Shown: positions 7,940 through 16,976 of the stretch, in pieces
Position numbering within the stretch: position 1 is the first letter of the stretch
Layout: each line of letters begins with the position of its first letter
Assembly: GCA_964477195.1 (NCBI GenBank)
Contig: CAYZCX010000004.1
Location: forward strand, 18,331-82,330
Reading direction: 5' to 3'
Source: JALRBM01 sp964477195
GTDB taxonomy: Bacteria; Patescibacteriota; Saccharimonadia; Saccharimonadales; Saccharimonadaceae
DNA length: 64,000 nt
The notes under the pieces: generated by a model
Seen by the model: the letters and a program-made list of their open reading frames with translations, nothing else
Told to the model about the DNA's origin: nothing
The model's database searches: none
Program-made: the position numbers and the translations under genes

Positions 7940-9046
7940 ATGAGTCGTATCATCAGGATTCCGCAGGTAGACAAGCCTTCACGGTACGATCACCCGACAC
8001 CGAAGAACTTCTTCGTGGTTGATGACAACAACACAGCATTTTTCGATGCCGCGCTCACCACCGAAGCAACGCTTCACTTCACGAGCCGTCGTCGTATCGC
8101 CAAGGTGGATGAGCGTGGCAATGACGCATACAACCGTGTCATGTACCCCTTCTATACCGCACCGACGGCAAGTCTCATGCTCCAGACCTTGCATGGCGCG
8201 TTCTGCGGCCATCGGGCAATCAGCCTCCGCCCTGATACTATGTGGTATATGATCGTCCACGAAGTAGCGATTCATGCCAAAAAGCACAGCAAACGCTATG
8301 GGGCAATCCTCGGTAATGCAGCCGGTGAGAAAACTGTGTTGCAGATTTCGAATTTTCGCCTTCACGACCCAAACGACACGGCTCGCTGGAACAAGACCAT
8401 TGGCGATCTGTTGAGCAAGTACTTGCTCGCAGCGGTTGGCAATGACGTGAGGCTGTTGTTTATGCCTAACTTCTCAACCACGACGCCTGAAGATCAGATC
8501 GGCATGGTCGTCGCGCTTGCAGATGTGGCTAGTCCTCATTACAACATCACCATCGGAAGTAAGTGTCATATCCCTGAAGTTCGTCTTGAAGGTACCACAG
8601 AAGACTGGCAGTTAATCGTCGACCGTACGAAGGAGCTCAGCCGTATTTTCCCAACGCTCCGAGATTATCTCATGGGGTTGTCGCCGATCCTTCGAGCAAT
8701 CGTCGATTCCATGACGGCTCATGAGCCCAGTATGGTGTTCTGGCGATCAATCTACAAGTACGATGGTTCTTCGGATAATCCGTGGGTCAGCGGCTGGATT
8801 ACTGCCTTTTTGGCACACACCCAGACCGCCCAGGGCGTGATTGCCCGCGAACACTTCGGGCTGACGGAAATGGGAATAAGTGAGTTTCCCTCCCACATCA
8901 GCACCGTTCCCTTTATCTGGGATCGTGGTGGCTCGCAGAGCCACAGACTAGTGCTTCTCGGAGGTATCACCGGTGTAGACTTCGATGACAACAAATACCT
9001 GACTCCCCGCCTGGGCTTTGCTGTCGCGGAAGTGTACCCCTCGTAA
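7940..9046 (+). CDS. DUF4419 family protein
   Basis: The 368 residues match the DUF4419 pattern: RPDTMWYMIVHEVAIH near 95-110, FSTTTPEDQI, CHIPEVRLEGTTEDW, and a VSGWITAFLAH stretch. The family is common in fungi and scattered in bacteria, with no known activity. The ATG at 7940 is chosen because AAGGAG lies 9 nt upstream; the ATG at 7931 directly abuts it. The gene has its own promoter region, a roughly 55-nt leader and a terminator, and GC-rich third positions. It belongs to the cassette-like class. Confidence 0.85.
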   Translation: MSRIIRIPQVDKPSRYDHPTPKNFFVVDDNNTAFFDAALTTEATLHFTSRRRIAKVDERGNDAYNRVMYPFYTAPTASLMLQTLHGAFCGHRAISLRPDTMWYMIVHEVAIHAKKHSKRYGAILGNAAGEKTVLQISNFRLHDPNDTARWNKTIGDLLSKYLLAAVGNDVRLLFMPNFSTTTPEDQIGMVVALADVASPHYNITIGSKCHIPEVRLEGTTEDWQLIVDRTKELSRIFPTLRDYLMGLSPILRAIVDSMTAHEPSMVFWRSIYKYDGSSDNPWVSGWITAFLAHTQTAQGVIAREHFGLTEMGISEFPSHISTVPFIWDRGGSQSHRLVLLGGITGVDFDDNKYLTPRLGFAVAEVYPS

Positions 9047-9069
9047 GCAAAAATCCTGATTTTTCAGGT

Positions 9070-9098
9070 CGGTGGGGATGTTTTTGACATTCCCACCG
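9070..9098 (+). terminator. Terminator of the DUF4419 gene
   Basis: An 11-bp stem with one G-T pair (9070-9080 with 9088-9098) closes a T-rich loop 24 nt after the stop. Confidence 0.65.
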
Positions 9099-9138
9099 TA
9101 CACACCATGAAATTATTACATACATTCGATAATGAAGA

Positions 9139-9158
9139 GGCGGCCCCACAGGACCGCC
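9139..9158 (-). terminator. Hairpin at the end of the mini-zincin gene
   Basis: An 8-bp stem with one mismatch closes a short loop. On the minus strand it is followed by TCTTCATT. It lies 8 nt past the stop codon of the gene at 9166-9543. Confidence 0.5.
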
Positions 9159-9165
9159 CATTCAC

Positions 9166-9543
9166 TTACTCTTCGCCACCTTCTTCATATTGCGGAAGAA
9201 CAACACCACCCTTGGCTCGAAGTGCAGCACGCCACTTATCGTCATGTCCCCCACCTGTTTCAATGTGAGCATCCTCATGAAGACGTAAGTTAGTATCCTC
9301 GAAGTCTTCTGGATGCTCAAAACATACCCAGCCATATCGAGGATCCTCCGGAGAGCAGTGAGCATGTGCCCACACAGACATGTCGCCACCTACACGGCTT
9401 CCCACACCTTCCTGGACACATCCACCGAGAAAAATATGTTTTGTGTTCGGCATATCCGCAGGCACAGGCCTTTCACCAGCGTCTTCCGCGGAAAAGGCCC
9501 CGAGAGCACTGACGTATACCGTCTTATGTTTTGCCGGCTCCAT
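9166..9543 (-). CDS. Small HEDAH-motif protein, possible mini-metalloprotease
   Basis: This 125-residue protein has LHEDAHI at residues 88-94, an HExxH zinc motif, followed by GGHDDKW with a third candidate ligand His100. The spacing resembles SprT- or Wss-like zincins, but no other conserved block is present, so activity is an inference. It has no signal peptide. The ATG at 9543 has AAAGG about 9 nt upstream. It is cassette-like but on the minus strand, with its own promoter and terminator. Confidence 0.55.
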   Translation of the reverse strand: MEPAKHKTVYVSALGAFSAEDAGERPVPADMPNTKHIFLGGCVQEGVGSRVGGDMSVWAHAHCSPEDPRYGWVCFEHPEDFEDTNLRLHEDAHIETGGGHDDKWRAALRAKGGVVLPQYEEGGEE

Positions 9544-9581
9544 CAAAAGCACCTTTCGGTCTTGAGAAAGTGAACTGATTA

Positions 9582-9610
9582 ACAATAGGCTACGTCGTCG
9601 AAACCGTCAA
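9582..9610 (-). promoter_or_regulatory. Promoter of the mini-zincin gene
   Basis: On the minus strand, -35 TTGACG (9605-9610), a 17-bp spacer and -10 TATTGT (9582-9587), leaving a leader of about 35 nt. The -35 touches the end of the upstream DUF4868-like gene. Confidence 0.6.
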
Positions 9611-10588
9611 CTACCCGCGCGGAGGTTCGCCATCTGGCTCATCAAGCAGCTTTTTGCTCTTAATCTCGTATCGTTTACCAGTCACTTCGCTAGTAATGTA
9701 ATCCTCATTGATAAGATTCACAAACATGTCTAGGTCGTTCCCATCCATGATAATTATCGCACCGGCGTCATCCGTCATAAGCTCCAGCTGCATGGAATCA
9801 GCATATTCTACTGCCTGCTCTTGAGTAATCGCACCGATTTCGAGTTTTTGGAGTTTATTAACGATCTTTTTGCGATCACGAACAAGCGTTTGAAGATCGA
9901 GGCCTTCAGGAAAACTCAGTTTGTAGGTTTTAGCAATTTCTTCTACTTTTTGATCGGCCAACGCCTGTTTTTTATAGTCATAATTAAACAGCTTTTCAAA
10001 CTTTCCTTGGTTGAATGCAAAAATGTCCTGATCAATAATGAGCACTTGGTTATCGGTTGGCATCTTTAACCCTACATCTGCCTGAAATGCACCAAACTTG
10101 CCGTCACGAAATTCCCAAGAAGTCGCTCCCTGCAATACTTGACCCTGAGAAATGGCCTTTATCGCATAAAATGCTTTTTTGGGGTCATCCTTGTGAGTAA
10201 ATCGTGCAACCACACCTTTAATGCGCTTAAATTCATGTTCTTGCTCATTGAATTCGACAATATCATGACGCTCTTTTTCAATAAGATGAATAAGCGTCTC
10301 TGCGCGACCAACTTTTGCCAAATCGGTCCGTAGCAATACATTTTCTTCACCATCCGAAAGCTCATAATCCCTGACGCTCAGACCAGTACCCGCGCCCATA
10401 TTAACAAAATTAATAAGATCAAACAGAAACAGCGGTTTAATCTGCGCGTTCAAATCACTGCCAAAACTTGTGCTATACGGCGTGTAGTTTTTATTAAACA
10501 AAAAGAACTCTACGTCCAATTCGGTTTTTATTCCATCTGTATTATTTGCCCACAAAAAAATATCGGTCGGGGTTTGTTCAGCTTCCAT
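9611..10588 (-). CDS. DUF4868 (KwaB-like) protein
   Basis: The 325 residues fit the DUF4868 layout: a variable N-terminal half, then NQVLIIDQDIFAFNQGKFEK with YDYKKQALA around residues 180-215, then a helical C-terminus. DUF4868 is KwaB of the Kiwa anti-phage system, where it acts with the membrane protein KwaA. No KwaA-like membrane protein is present here. The upstream partner at 10661-11104 is soluble. Assignment is by pattern and moderately sure. Confidence 0.6.
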   Translation of the reverse strand: MEAEQTPTDIFLWANNTDGIKTELDVEFFLFNKNYTPYSTSFGSDLNAQIKPLFLFDLINFVNMGAGTGLSVRDYELSDGEENVLLRTDLAKVGRAETLIHLIEKERHDIVEFNEQEHEFKRIKGVVARFTHKDDPKKAFYAIKAISQGQVLQGATSWEFRDGKFGAFQADVGLKMPTDNQVLIIDQDIFAFNQGKFEKLFNYDYKKQALADQKVEEIAKTYKLSFPEGLDLQTLVRDRKKIVNKLQKLEIGAITQEQAVEYADSMQLELMTDDAGAIIIMDGNDLDMFVNLINEDYITSEVTGKRYEIKSKKLLDEPDGEPPRG

Positions 10589-10660
10589 ATTCTAACTTTC
10601 TTTTACTTACAATTGCTTTTTATTGTATCGCAAGCACACCAAGAAATACCAGTACTTATT

Positions 10661-11104
10661 CTATGCAACCTGCGGCTGATCGAGCCGTGATGGATCTATA
10701 TCAAGCGCCTGCATATGTCCTATTCGCGCAACATTTCCAAGATTTCTCATTTGACGCTCCTTTGGCTCAACCTCTTGATCAATCACCCCAAGCTCCATGC
10801 CATTTTTTAGCACTACACCATGAGTAAGAAACGAGCTTCCCGATTTATTGGGCTCAAGCAGAACAAGCTTCACCGCACTTCCTAGGCCACGGCTTGTTGC
10901 AGCGCGCCAATTTTCAAGTGCACTATTGTCACCTTCTTCACCCACCTCTTTTATGAATAAGTGAGTCTCTTTATCCGAATGCACAGCCAGTACGTCCCCT
11001 TGGTCGGCATCGCGTAGGTCAAACGCCGAAAAGCTTCCATCTTCATTTTTATTATGCTTATAATGTGTTTCCTCGTGCAAAGAAACCTCGGAAAATCCGG
11101 CCAT
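10661..11104 (-). CDS. Unknown soluble protein upstream of the DUF4868 gene
   Basis: This 147-residue protein (MAGFSEVSLHEETHYKHNKN...) has no membrane span or signal peptide and no motif I recognise. It contains DLRDADQGDVLAVHS and a basic stretch near the C-terminus. The ATG at 11104 has AAGGA 5 nt upstream. The DUF4868-like gene follows on the same strand after 72 nt, so the two are probably one operon and may work together. Confidence 0.55.
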   Translation of the reverse strand: MAGFSEVSLHEETHYKHNKNEDGSFSAFDLRDADQGDVLAVHSDKETHLFIKEVGEEGDNSALENWRAATSRGLGSAVKLVLLEPNKSGSSFLTHGVVLKNGMELGVIDQEVEPKERQMRNLGNVARIGHMQALDIDPSRLDQPQVA

Positions 11105-11227
11105 ACTTATCCTTACTACTCGCACCCTTAGAGTCCAGGCACCCTTAGGATACCGAGACGAAAAGCCACGAATTATTTCATTTGTTACCAACGACTATTT
11201 TGCGCCGCCTCGAGCAAAAGTCAAGAC

Positions 11228-11938
11228 CTATCGATATTCAGGATTTTCGTACCCAAAATGATCGCCTTTTTTCCATTCTGTTGCTTCATTTCCATATGCG
11301 GGTATTCCCCCAGACTCTTTTAGCATTTTTGCCGTGTGCATAAGGTTGTATGCCATGAAAGTAATATTGCGATTGGTAAAGTCGTTGTCTGGCCCCCCAG
11401 ACTCTTTATCCAAATAACTTGGACCCGGGCCAACTTCACCTATCCATCCAGCATCCGCTTGCGGGGGAATGACACAACCAATGTGTTGTAAACTATACAG
11501 CACATTCATCGCACAATGTTTCAAGCCATCTTCATTTCCTGTGATGATACATCCACCTACTTTACCGTAATACGCGTACTGTCCTTTTTCGTTATATTCT
11601 CCGGAATTAGCGTAGAGTCGTTCGATGAGTTTTTTGGTCTGCGAGCTATTATCGCCTAGCCAGATAGGACCGCATACCACTAGAATATCTGCGACTTGGA
11701 CTTTCTTGTATATTTCAGGCCACTCATCGGTCTTCCATCCATAGTCTCGCATATCCGGATAGACTCCCGTCGCAATATCGTGATCAATTGTACGAATAAG
11801 CTCTGTCTCTACCCCGTGTTTTTCCATGAGCGCCATGCTTGCACGTAACAGCCCTTCGGTATTGCTCACCTCTGGAGATTTTTTGAGCGTTCCGTTAAAG
11901 AAAAGTGCCTTTAGTCCTGAAAAATTCAATGATTCCAT
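11228..11938 (-). CDS. Flavodoxin-fold NAD(P)H oxidoreductase
   Basis: A 236-residue flavodoxin-like protein (NADPH-dependent FMN reductase type). The phosphate-binding region is FFNGTLKKSPEVSNTEGL near residues 13-30, and the middle flavin loop is VVCGPIWLGDNSSQTKKLIER near 87-107. It likely reduces FMN or quinones in the cytoplasm. GAGGGGG lies 3-9 nt before the ATG and a TATAAT is further up. Confidence 0.85.
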   Translation of the reverse strand: MESLNFSGLKALFFNGTLKKSPEVSNTEGLLRASMALMEKHGVETELIRTIDHDIATGVYPDMRDYGWKTDEWPEIYKKVQVADILVVCGPIWLGDNSSQTKKLIERLYANSGEYNEKGQYAYYGKVGGCIITGNEDGLKHCAMNVLYSLQHIGCVIPPQADAGWIGEVGPGPSYLDKESGGPDNDFTNRNITFMAYNLMHTAKMLKESGGIPAYGNEATEWKKGDHFGYENPEYR

Positions 11939-11965
11939 GTTCCCCCTCTTTTCTTCAATTATAAG

Positions 11966-12677
11966 CTACTTTTGCATATACTGCGCTCTTTGCTCTTGCG
12001 GTAAATGCTCGATTGCATAACGAAGCATCGTTCGCGGCATTGATTTTGCATGTTTATCGAGAAAATCAAGCAAGAGGCTTCTGTCGATTCTTTTTCCTAT
12101 TTCGCGCAGCATCCATCCTACAGCTTTTTGGATAAGGTCATGTGAATCACCCAATAACAGCTCTGCAAGTTGCAGCGTTGTTGTCGGATCACCCTTTTTA
12201 ATAAACTGGAAACTACTAAGAACAGCTGCGCGCCGATGCCATACGTCATCACTCTTTGCGAGTTTAAAAAGCACATCGCGAGATCCGACCCACGTATGCT
12301 CACCCACGATAAATTCCGCCGAACTATCGACAATATCCCAGTTATTTACGTATCCTTGATCAAGCGCGTCGAGATAAAGATGATAAATTTCACCACGGAG
12401 CGTCATATCTGCCCGTTTATATTTTTTCTGCCAAGATAATCACCGCGGCCAATCGACACTCATGGATAGGACTCGAGAGAAGTCTTTTCACCTCCGCCAG
12501 ACCGACTTCCTCATACTGCCGGCAAATCCGCCGCGTCACAGGAACGCGTACGCCAATGAAGCGATCCCCTGCCCCATACTGCCCTTCTCCCGTTTTGAAA
12601 AAGCGCTGCAAAAACAGCGCGTCTTCCTCATTCCCCTGAGATTCAAGTGCGCTTTGAATAGTCTTAGCTGTTATCAT
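11966..12677 (-). pseudogene. DNA alkylation repair protein (AlkD-like), frameshifted
   Basis: Two adjacent frames together make an AlkD-type HEAT-repeat glycosylase. The N-terminal frame (12417-12677, 86 aa) has FIGVRVPVTR and ends ILAEKI-stop. The C-terminal frame (from 12406) has the conserved VNNWDIVD and WHRRAAVLSSF. Removing one A from the six-A run at 12422-12427 fuses them to ILAEKYKRADMTLRGE, the expected family sequence. So either a real homopolymer frameshift has inactivated it or the base call is wrong. AlkD removes bulky alkylated bases. Confidence 0.85.
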
Positions 12678-12727
12678 ACTTCTATTAAAATACGCTCATT
12701 AACAGATGCTAGCAAACTGTAATCATA

Positions 12728-13147
12728 CTATGGACGCAAAAGACCAATAATAAGTGCCATGACGAGAAGTGTCACAAGCTCGTGAGAAATTGTCATCAGC
12801 GTTAAGCGCCATGGACGACCTTCAAATACATCATGAGTGATGATTCGTGCCGCAACAAGGCCAAGCCATAGCCAAAATGCCGTTGAAAGTGCATCTTGGA
12901 GAAACGAATTGTGAAAGAAATGATTAGAAAGAAAGGTGACGTGGGCTAAGATATAGGCCGTCAAAAAACTCACTACGATCGTAATAAGAATCGGTCTCAC
13001 GCTGCTCTTCGTCATGTCTTTGTCTGATTTTTTGATGAGCTTCATCCACATCAATCCAAATACTGGTTTCGCGTACCAGATCGTCCCTACGATCATGCTT
13101 GAGAGTGTTGCCAAAATGACGGCCCACCAATTGATTGCGACTTCCAT
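12728..13147 (-). CDS. DUF1761 family membrane protein
   Basis: The 139 residues have four hydrophobic spans (about residues 7-27, 52-70, 83-103 and 117-136). The WWAVILATLSSMIVGTIWY opening is followed by GLMWMKL, typical of DUF1761. The function is unknown. A strong AAGGAGG lies just upstream of the ATG at 13147. Confidence 0.8.
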   Translation of the reverse strand: MEVAINWWAVILATLSSMIVGTIWYAKPVFGLMWMKLIKKSDKDMTKSSVRPILITIVVSFLTAYILAHVTFLSNHFFHNSFLQDALSTAFWLWLGLVAARIITHDVFEGRPWRLTLMTISHELVTLLVMALIIGLLRP

Positions 13148-13202
13148 ACTTCCTCCTTTTGTTTATACGAGACATTATGCGCTTCCTGCCGTGAGCTGTC
13201 CA

Positions 13203-13835
13203 TCAATCATGACCAAGCTCCGCAAGCATTTCGAGGAGTTGTTTACGAGTAAAGCGGCTGACATCCACATTATTCTGCAGTGCAAATACATAGCCCTGAA
13301 CGATGTGTTTCAGGTATGTCGCATCGTGTCGCCATAGATAATGAATCTCAAAGTGATCGACGGAATTCATTACCCGACTCGCAATAATCACCGAACCAAA
13401 CAGAGGGCCTATGTCACACGAGACGTTGAGGATATCCTCAGCCCGAATACTTACCACGCTCGACGACCAGAAAAAATTGCGTTTAGTAATTGTGATTTTC
13501 GTGCGGTCCATGACAATCGTATGAGGAAAAAGTGTTAACGGAAATACCGTTCGAGCACTCACAAGAACTTCCTGCGACTTGCGCACGAGTTTTTTCAATT
13601 CAGTCATTTCTTCTGTACGTTTATTTGTCCGCAGTTTCGGAACAAGCGAGAGGCCGTTCAATAGCTGGTCGCGTGAAGGCATGGTTATCTCATGATGGAG
13701 AATGTGTTTCAGGTCATGGACAGCCTTAGTGGCTACCCCACCCATTTTTTTACTTTGACGAACCAAAAGTTCGTACGTCGTATTAGGGTTTGCAATTGGT
13801 TGATTTACTGGTTCGACCAGTTCTTCGTCCTTCAT
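13203..13835 (-). CDS. Unknown protein with a PH-like C-terminal half
   Basis: This 210-residue protein lacks signal peptide or membrane spans. The C-terminal half (PHTIVMDRTKITITKRNFFWSS... with alternating beta strands) reads like a pleckstrin-homology-like bPH domain, ending in an amphipathic helix. The N-terminal half is helical and charged. I recognise no family. The ATG at 13835 is preferred; GGAGG lies 10 nt upstream. -35 TTGCAC and -10 TATAAT lie further up with an 18-bp spacer. Confidence 0.55.
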   Translation of the reverse strand: MKDEELVEPVNQPIANPNTTYELLVRQSKKMGGVATKAVHDLKHILHHEITMPSRDQLLNGLSLVPKLRTNKRTEEMTELKKLVRKSQEVLVSARTVFPLTLFPHTIVMDRTKITITKRNFFWSSSVVSIRAEDILNVSCDIGPLFGSVIIASRVMNSVDHFEIHYLWRHDATYLKHIVQGYVFALQNNVDVSRFTRKQLLEMLAELGHD

Positions 13836-13939
13836 AGTTACACGACCTCCACTTAAGTAGATTATCTGCATTATACAACACGCCAATTATATGGTGCAAT
13901 ATACGCATACGAGGTACCTATCCTCTTAGCTCCTGTATA

Positions 13940-13968
13940 TTTACAATCATGCAAATAGATTATATAAT
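13940..13968 (+). promoter_or_regulatory. Promoter of the 14-kb cassette gene
   Basis: -35 TTTACA (13940-13945), 17-bp spacer, -10 TATAAT (13963-13968). The gene starts 63 nt further on, so the leader is long. Confidence 0.7.
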
Positions 13969-14031
13969 CTCAGAGGCATCACATGGATGATCGTCATCAG
14001 ACGACCACAAAACAATAAGGAGCTGATCACG

Positions 14032-14655
14032 ATGGACGAGCCGTTCGTGCCCACTGTTTACAGTGACCCGGAAGGCCACCGTTACGTGAACCTTCGCCCC
14101 AACTATGGTATGGGTGTCGACCTGCTCATCAACCGCCGGCTCTGCTACATGCACGAGGGGACCTGTGTCGCCATCGTTCAGTGGATCGAACTGGAGAATG
14201 AAATGTTGGACGCGCGGATTTACGCGCCGTCCGCCAAGCACGCAGCTTCAGTGCCGAGCGGCATGACACTCATCAAACTCGCCGAACTTCGGGAGGAAGG
14301 TGTTCTGACCGATCTGCGCGACATCGTCGTAAAGAGTCAGGTCTACTGGGTCGCCGACATGCGCCCAGGGAAAGAAGCGGGACATTCCTACTTCCTCTCA
14401 TGCGAGAGTGCCCCAGACTCCCCAAGCCTTATCCCGGGAGGTGTTTATGTCTTCCAGGAGGAGGCACCGGCCCCAGTTCTCACCTACAACGAGCTCATGA
14501 AGCTCGTGCGCACACCGCCCGAAGCCTCGCTGGTTCTGAATGAACCTCCGGAGACACTGTTGTCGAGCTATCAGCTCTACGACCAAGGCGTGCGTTGCAT
14601 CATCGAGAACATGACGGCGGTCCAGCGCATCAACGACGCCAAAGAGGAGGGTTAA
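14032..14655 (+). CDS. Unknown cassette-type protein (207 aa)
   Basis: A soluble 207-residue acidic protein with no motif I recognise and no membrane span. The ATG at 14032 is chosen because AAGGAG lies about 10 nt upstream. The frame is open back to 13987, but that start lacks a ribosome-binding site. Third codon positions are rich in C and G. It has its own promoter and a long terminator and faces away from the minus-strand neighbours. Confidence 0.65.
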   Translation: MDEPFVPTVYSDPEGHRYVNLRPNYGMGVDLLINRRLCYMHEGTCVAIVQWIELENEMLDARIYAPSAKHAASVPSGMTLIKLAELREEGVLTDLRDIVVKSQVYWVADMRPGKEAGHSYFLSCESAPDSPSLIPGGVYVFQEEAPAPVLTYNELMKLVRTPPEASLVLNEPPETLLSSYQLYDQGVRCIIENMTAVQRINDAKEEG

Positions 14656-14670
14656 CTATCCATGTGATTC

Positions 14671-14706
14671 ATGGGGTCGTTCTGGTTTTCTCCAGAGCGA
14701 CCCCAT
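14671..14706 (+). terminator. Long-stem terminator of the 14-kb cassette gene
   Basis: A 15-bp stem with one mismatch (14671-14685 with 14692-14706) closes a TTTTCT loop just after the stop codon. A short A/T-rich tail follows. Confidence 0.7.
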
Positions 14707-14729
14707 AAATCATAAAATACACATATCTG

Positions 14730-14758
14730 TTGCATGAATAAAGAGATTATTATATTGT
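14730..14758 (+). promoter_or_regulatory. Promoter of the 14.8-kb cassette gene
   Basis: -35 TTGCAT (14730-14735), 17-bp spacer, -10 TATTGT (14753-14758), leaving a leader of about 45 nt. Confidence 0.6.
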
Positions 14759-14806
14759 ATCAAAGGTCGTATACCGACACTCCGACAGAAAACGAGGTAG
14801 TCAGTC

Positions 14807-15265
14807 ATGAGCGAAACGGATGTCCAGGTGGAAGTCGCCATCATTGGCAACAAGATCAAGAAGGAGCGTGCTCAGTTCCTTCAGGAACGACTCTACGAGG
14901 AGATCGGCAAGGCCATTCACAATGAATGTCAGACACTGGACTCCGCCCTTTCGGGCAAGAGCCAGTACGACGACACGCATGACCTGATCCTGTTCAAGAT
15001 CGAGATCAGTGTCGTCGTCAACCGCCGACTCAGCCAGCGGTTCCTCAGGCTCATCGTGGATAACGCGCTTCAGAAAGTCTTCTTCGACCTCGGGCACGAA
15101 TGGGCCATGCAGTCCATCGAAATCGCCGCGGACACACTCACCGAATCGGTGAACGCGGCCGCCGAAGCTATCGACAAGGCATGGGACACCGCACTTTCGA
15201 CCATCGCCCGTGAGCTGAAATCAGCCGTAGCAGCGCTCGAAGGCAAGAAGTCGGACAGCGCCTAA
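14807..15265 (+). CDS. Unknown cassette-type helical protein (152 aa)
   Basis: The 152 residues are mostly predicted helix with an alternating hydrophobic/charged pattern, especially from about 95 onward (AADTLTESVNAAAEAIDKAWD). No signal peptide, no known motif. GC-rich third positions, a separate promoter and a 14-bp-stem terminator place it in the cassette class. The function is unknown. Confidence 0.6.
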   Translation: MSETDVQVEVAIIGNKIKKERAQFLQERLYEEIGKAIHNECQTLDSALSGKSQYDDTHDLILFKIEISVVVNRRLSQRFLRLIVDNALQKVFFDLGHEWAMQSIEIAADTLTESVNAAAEAIDKAWDTALSTIARELKSAVAALEGKKSDSA

Positions 15266-15270
15266 TCTCG

Positions 15271-15309
15271 GACGAGGGGTGTTCATTTTCTTCAAGAACG
15301 CCCCTCGTC
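15271..15309 (+). terminator. Long-stem terminator of the 14.8-kb cassette gene
   Basis: A 14-bp stem with one T-G pair (15271-15284 with 15296-15309) closes an 11-nt loop directly after the stop codon. Confidence 0.7.
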
Positions 15310-15387
15310 ACACAATCCAGCCCATCTGTATACTTATACTATGCACTAATATTTTTCACTTTACCCATACCGTGATACGGTGAGTTC

Positions 15388-15756
15388 ATGAGTTATGGAG
15401 AAATATATGTCCTCCAAAACGACAGCGGAAACTGGCTCATCCAAGAAGATTTTCTGCCAGGCAGCCTTGAAGAGGCTCAAAAATGGGAAGCATTTGGCAA
15501 GCGTATCGGCGAAAAGTTGACGGAAATCGCTCTGCTTCAGAGTATTATCTCAACCGAACCACCGTTTACTCCTAGCCTTACGCTTGTTCATTCCGACATT
15601 CAAAGGGGCCGGCATAGTAAGCCGATCCGGCGTTACCCTCATCCATCCGAATCACTGCGTGCTGCCAGACGACAATCGGAAATGGCACTGCGCGCTATAA
15701 AAACCGAGGTACAACACATGCACTATCTCCTTACAGAAGATCAGGAACAGTGTTAA
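15388..15756 (+). CDS. Unknown protein (122 aa)
   Basis: A soluble 122-residue protein with a basic, arginine-rich middle (SDIQRGRHSKPIRRYPH) and a helical C-terminus. No known motif. The ATG at 15388 follows GGTGAG. A TATACT lies about 50 nt upstream. Its 3' end overlaps the convergent inositol-phosphatase gene by 26 bp. Confidence 0.5.
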   Translation: MSYGEIYVLQNDSGNWLIQEDFLPGSLEEAQKWEAFGKRIGEKLTEIALLQSIISTEPPFTPSLTLVHSDIQRGRHSKPIRRYPHPSESLRAARRQSEMALRAIKTEVQHMHYLLTEDQEQC

Positions 15757-16525
15757 ATACCTCCATTAGCCTCGCTACAATTTGTTTACTTCCCATAGCA
15801 ACACTTGGCGATACGAATGGCGCGCGCCTTCCCGTAAGCGTTAGTACTTCACCCCCCGCTTCACGAACAAGGAGAAATGCGGCGGCATTGTCCCAGGGTT
15901 TTAGGCCATTGTGATGATAGGCATCTATGCGGCCACACGCTACCCAAGCCATGATAAGCACGCCACTCCCAAGGCAGCTCGTCCACGGCATTACCCCTTC
16001 ATGTTCATAAATCGCGAGGTGCCGTTTTAAATTACGTGCCATAGCGTCGTCGTCGTAACTATTACTCGTCGCGATACTCGCTCCCGTCACATCATTCTGA
16101 CTACTTACGAAGATTCTCTCGCCGTTTCTCAGTGCACCTTTATCCTGTTCTGCTTCATAAAGCTCATCTTTGTAGGGGTCAAAAATAATCCCCCGCACCG
16201 CTTCTCCCCTTTCAATATATCCGATAGAAATTGCCGACTCACGCATATCACGCTTAAAGTTATATGTGCCATCAATCGGATCCAATACAAAACCTGTAAA
16301 GTCTGGGTCAAAGAGTTGCTGACGGACGGTTTCATGATCTTCTTCGGAAAGAATCGCCACACCGGGAAATGCTTCGCTCAACATATTCCGTAGAATATCT
16401 TGCGACTTAATATCCGCCACGGTTACAAAATCCTTAGCATTGGATTTTACTACATGATCTCGTTCGCGAGTTGCGAGCATAAACGCCCCCGCTTCTCGCG
16501 CCGCTTTTTTCATTTCCTCAATCAT
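15731..16525 (-). CDS. Inositol monophosphatase family protein
   Basis: The 264 residues carry the metal-binding set of the family: EED at 61-63, DPIDGT at 82-87, and WDNAAAFLLVREAGG near residue 210. It is a Mg-dependent, lithium-type phosphatase acting on inositol phosphate, PAP or fructose bisphosphate; the substrate is not resolved. The ATG at 16525 is used because -10 TATACT (16532-16537) ends 6 nt before it, so the transcript is probably leaderless. Confidence 0.9.
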   Translation of the reverse strand: MIEEMKKAAREAGAFMLATRERDHVVKSNAKDFVTVADIKSQDILRNMLSEAFPGVAILSEEDHETVRQQLFDPDFTGFVLDPIDGTYNFKRDMRESAISIGYIERGEAVRGIIFDPYKDELYEAEQDKGALRNGERIFVSSQNDVTGASIATSNSYDDDAMARNLKRHLAIYEHEGVMPWTSCLGSGVLIMAWVACGRIDAYHHNGLKPWDNAAAFLLVREAGGEVLTLTGRRAPFVSPSVAMGSKQIVARLMEVFNTVPDLL

Positions 16526-16579
16526 AAACTCAGTATAGAACAAATTGACAAATAGCGACCTTGTCGCTACTATACACAT

Positions 16580-16976
16580 ACTCCTAACCGAAGGGAGATG
16601 GAGTGAAAAGTACTACAGCAGAGGTGAATTATCCGCCCCAGAGCGTCTTGAATTATCGACGTCCCAGGGATGCCCATCGATTTGCAAGTGGCTACAAGCC
16701 ATCAGCGCAAATTGTTCGCCGTCGCATCCTCGGCCGGAGAGGACACAGGTAGACGCTTGTAGCGAATGACGGATTTTCACCGCTCGGCCCCCCCCCACAT
16801 AAACCTGGCGGGGCCGACTCCCAACAATGTTAAAAACAATAAAAATACTCGAATGCAAATCGTTTTGCTTGTCACAAATTAATGCAACAGTTACATTCNN
16901 NNNNNNNNCCCAATGACGTTTTTCCCCCGCGCGCCCCCCCCCCCATACCCCCGGGGGGGCCCGAGTCCCTACAATG
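16580..16976. other. Gene-free stretch with assembly gap and hairpin-rich DNA
   Basis: The stretch 16600-16780 contains several small stems: TCCTC/GAGGA around GGCCGGA, and TGGCT/AGCCA nested in ATTTGC/GCAAAT. They suggest a structured RNA or terminator after GlyRS. Both strands are open in one frame, but no protein family is recognisable and I see no tRNA or tmRNA signature. Ten Ns sit at 16899-16908, flanked by long C runs and poor-quality sequence. Confidence 0.5.
16899..16908. other. Scaffold gap (10 N)
   Basis: Ten ambiguous bases join two contig ends. The sequence at about 16765-16890 is an imperfect copy of about 16911-17035 (AATGACG..., a C run, CAATGTTA, CGA-TGCAAATCGTTTT). The contigs therefore appear to overlap and the gap is probably not real. 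Confidence 0.85.

Noticed and set aside
16545..16858. Open frames on both strands between the inositol phosphatase and glyS
   Set aside because: Neither has family features and the region contains several hairpins and low-quality sequence next to the gap. It is better treated as non-coding.
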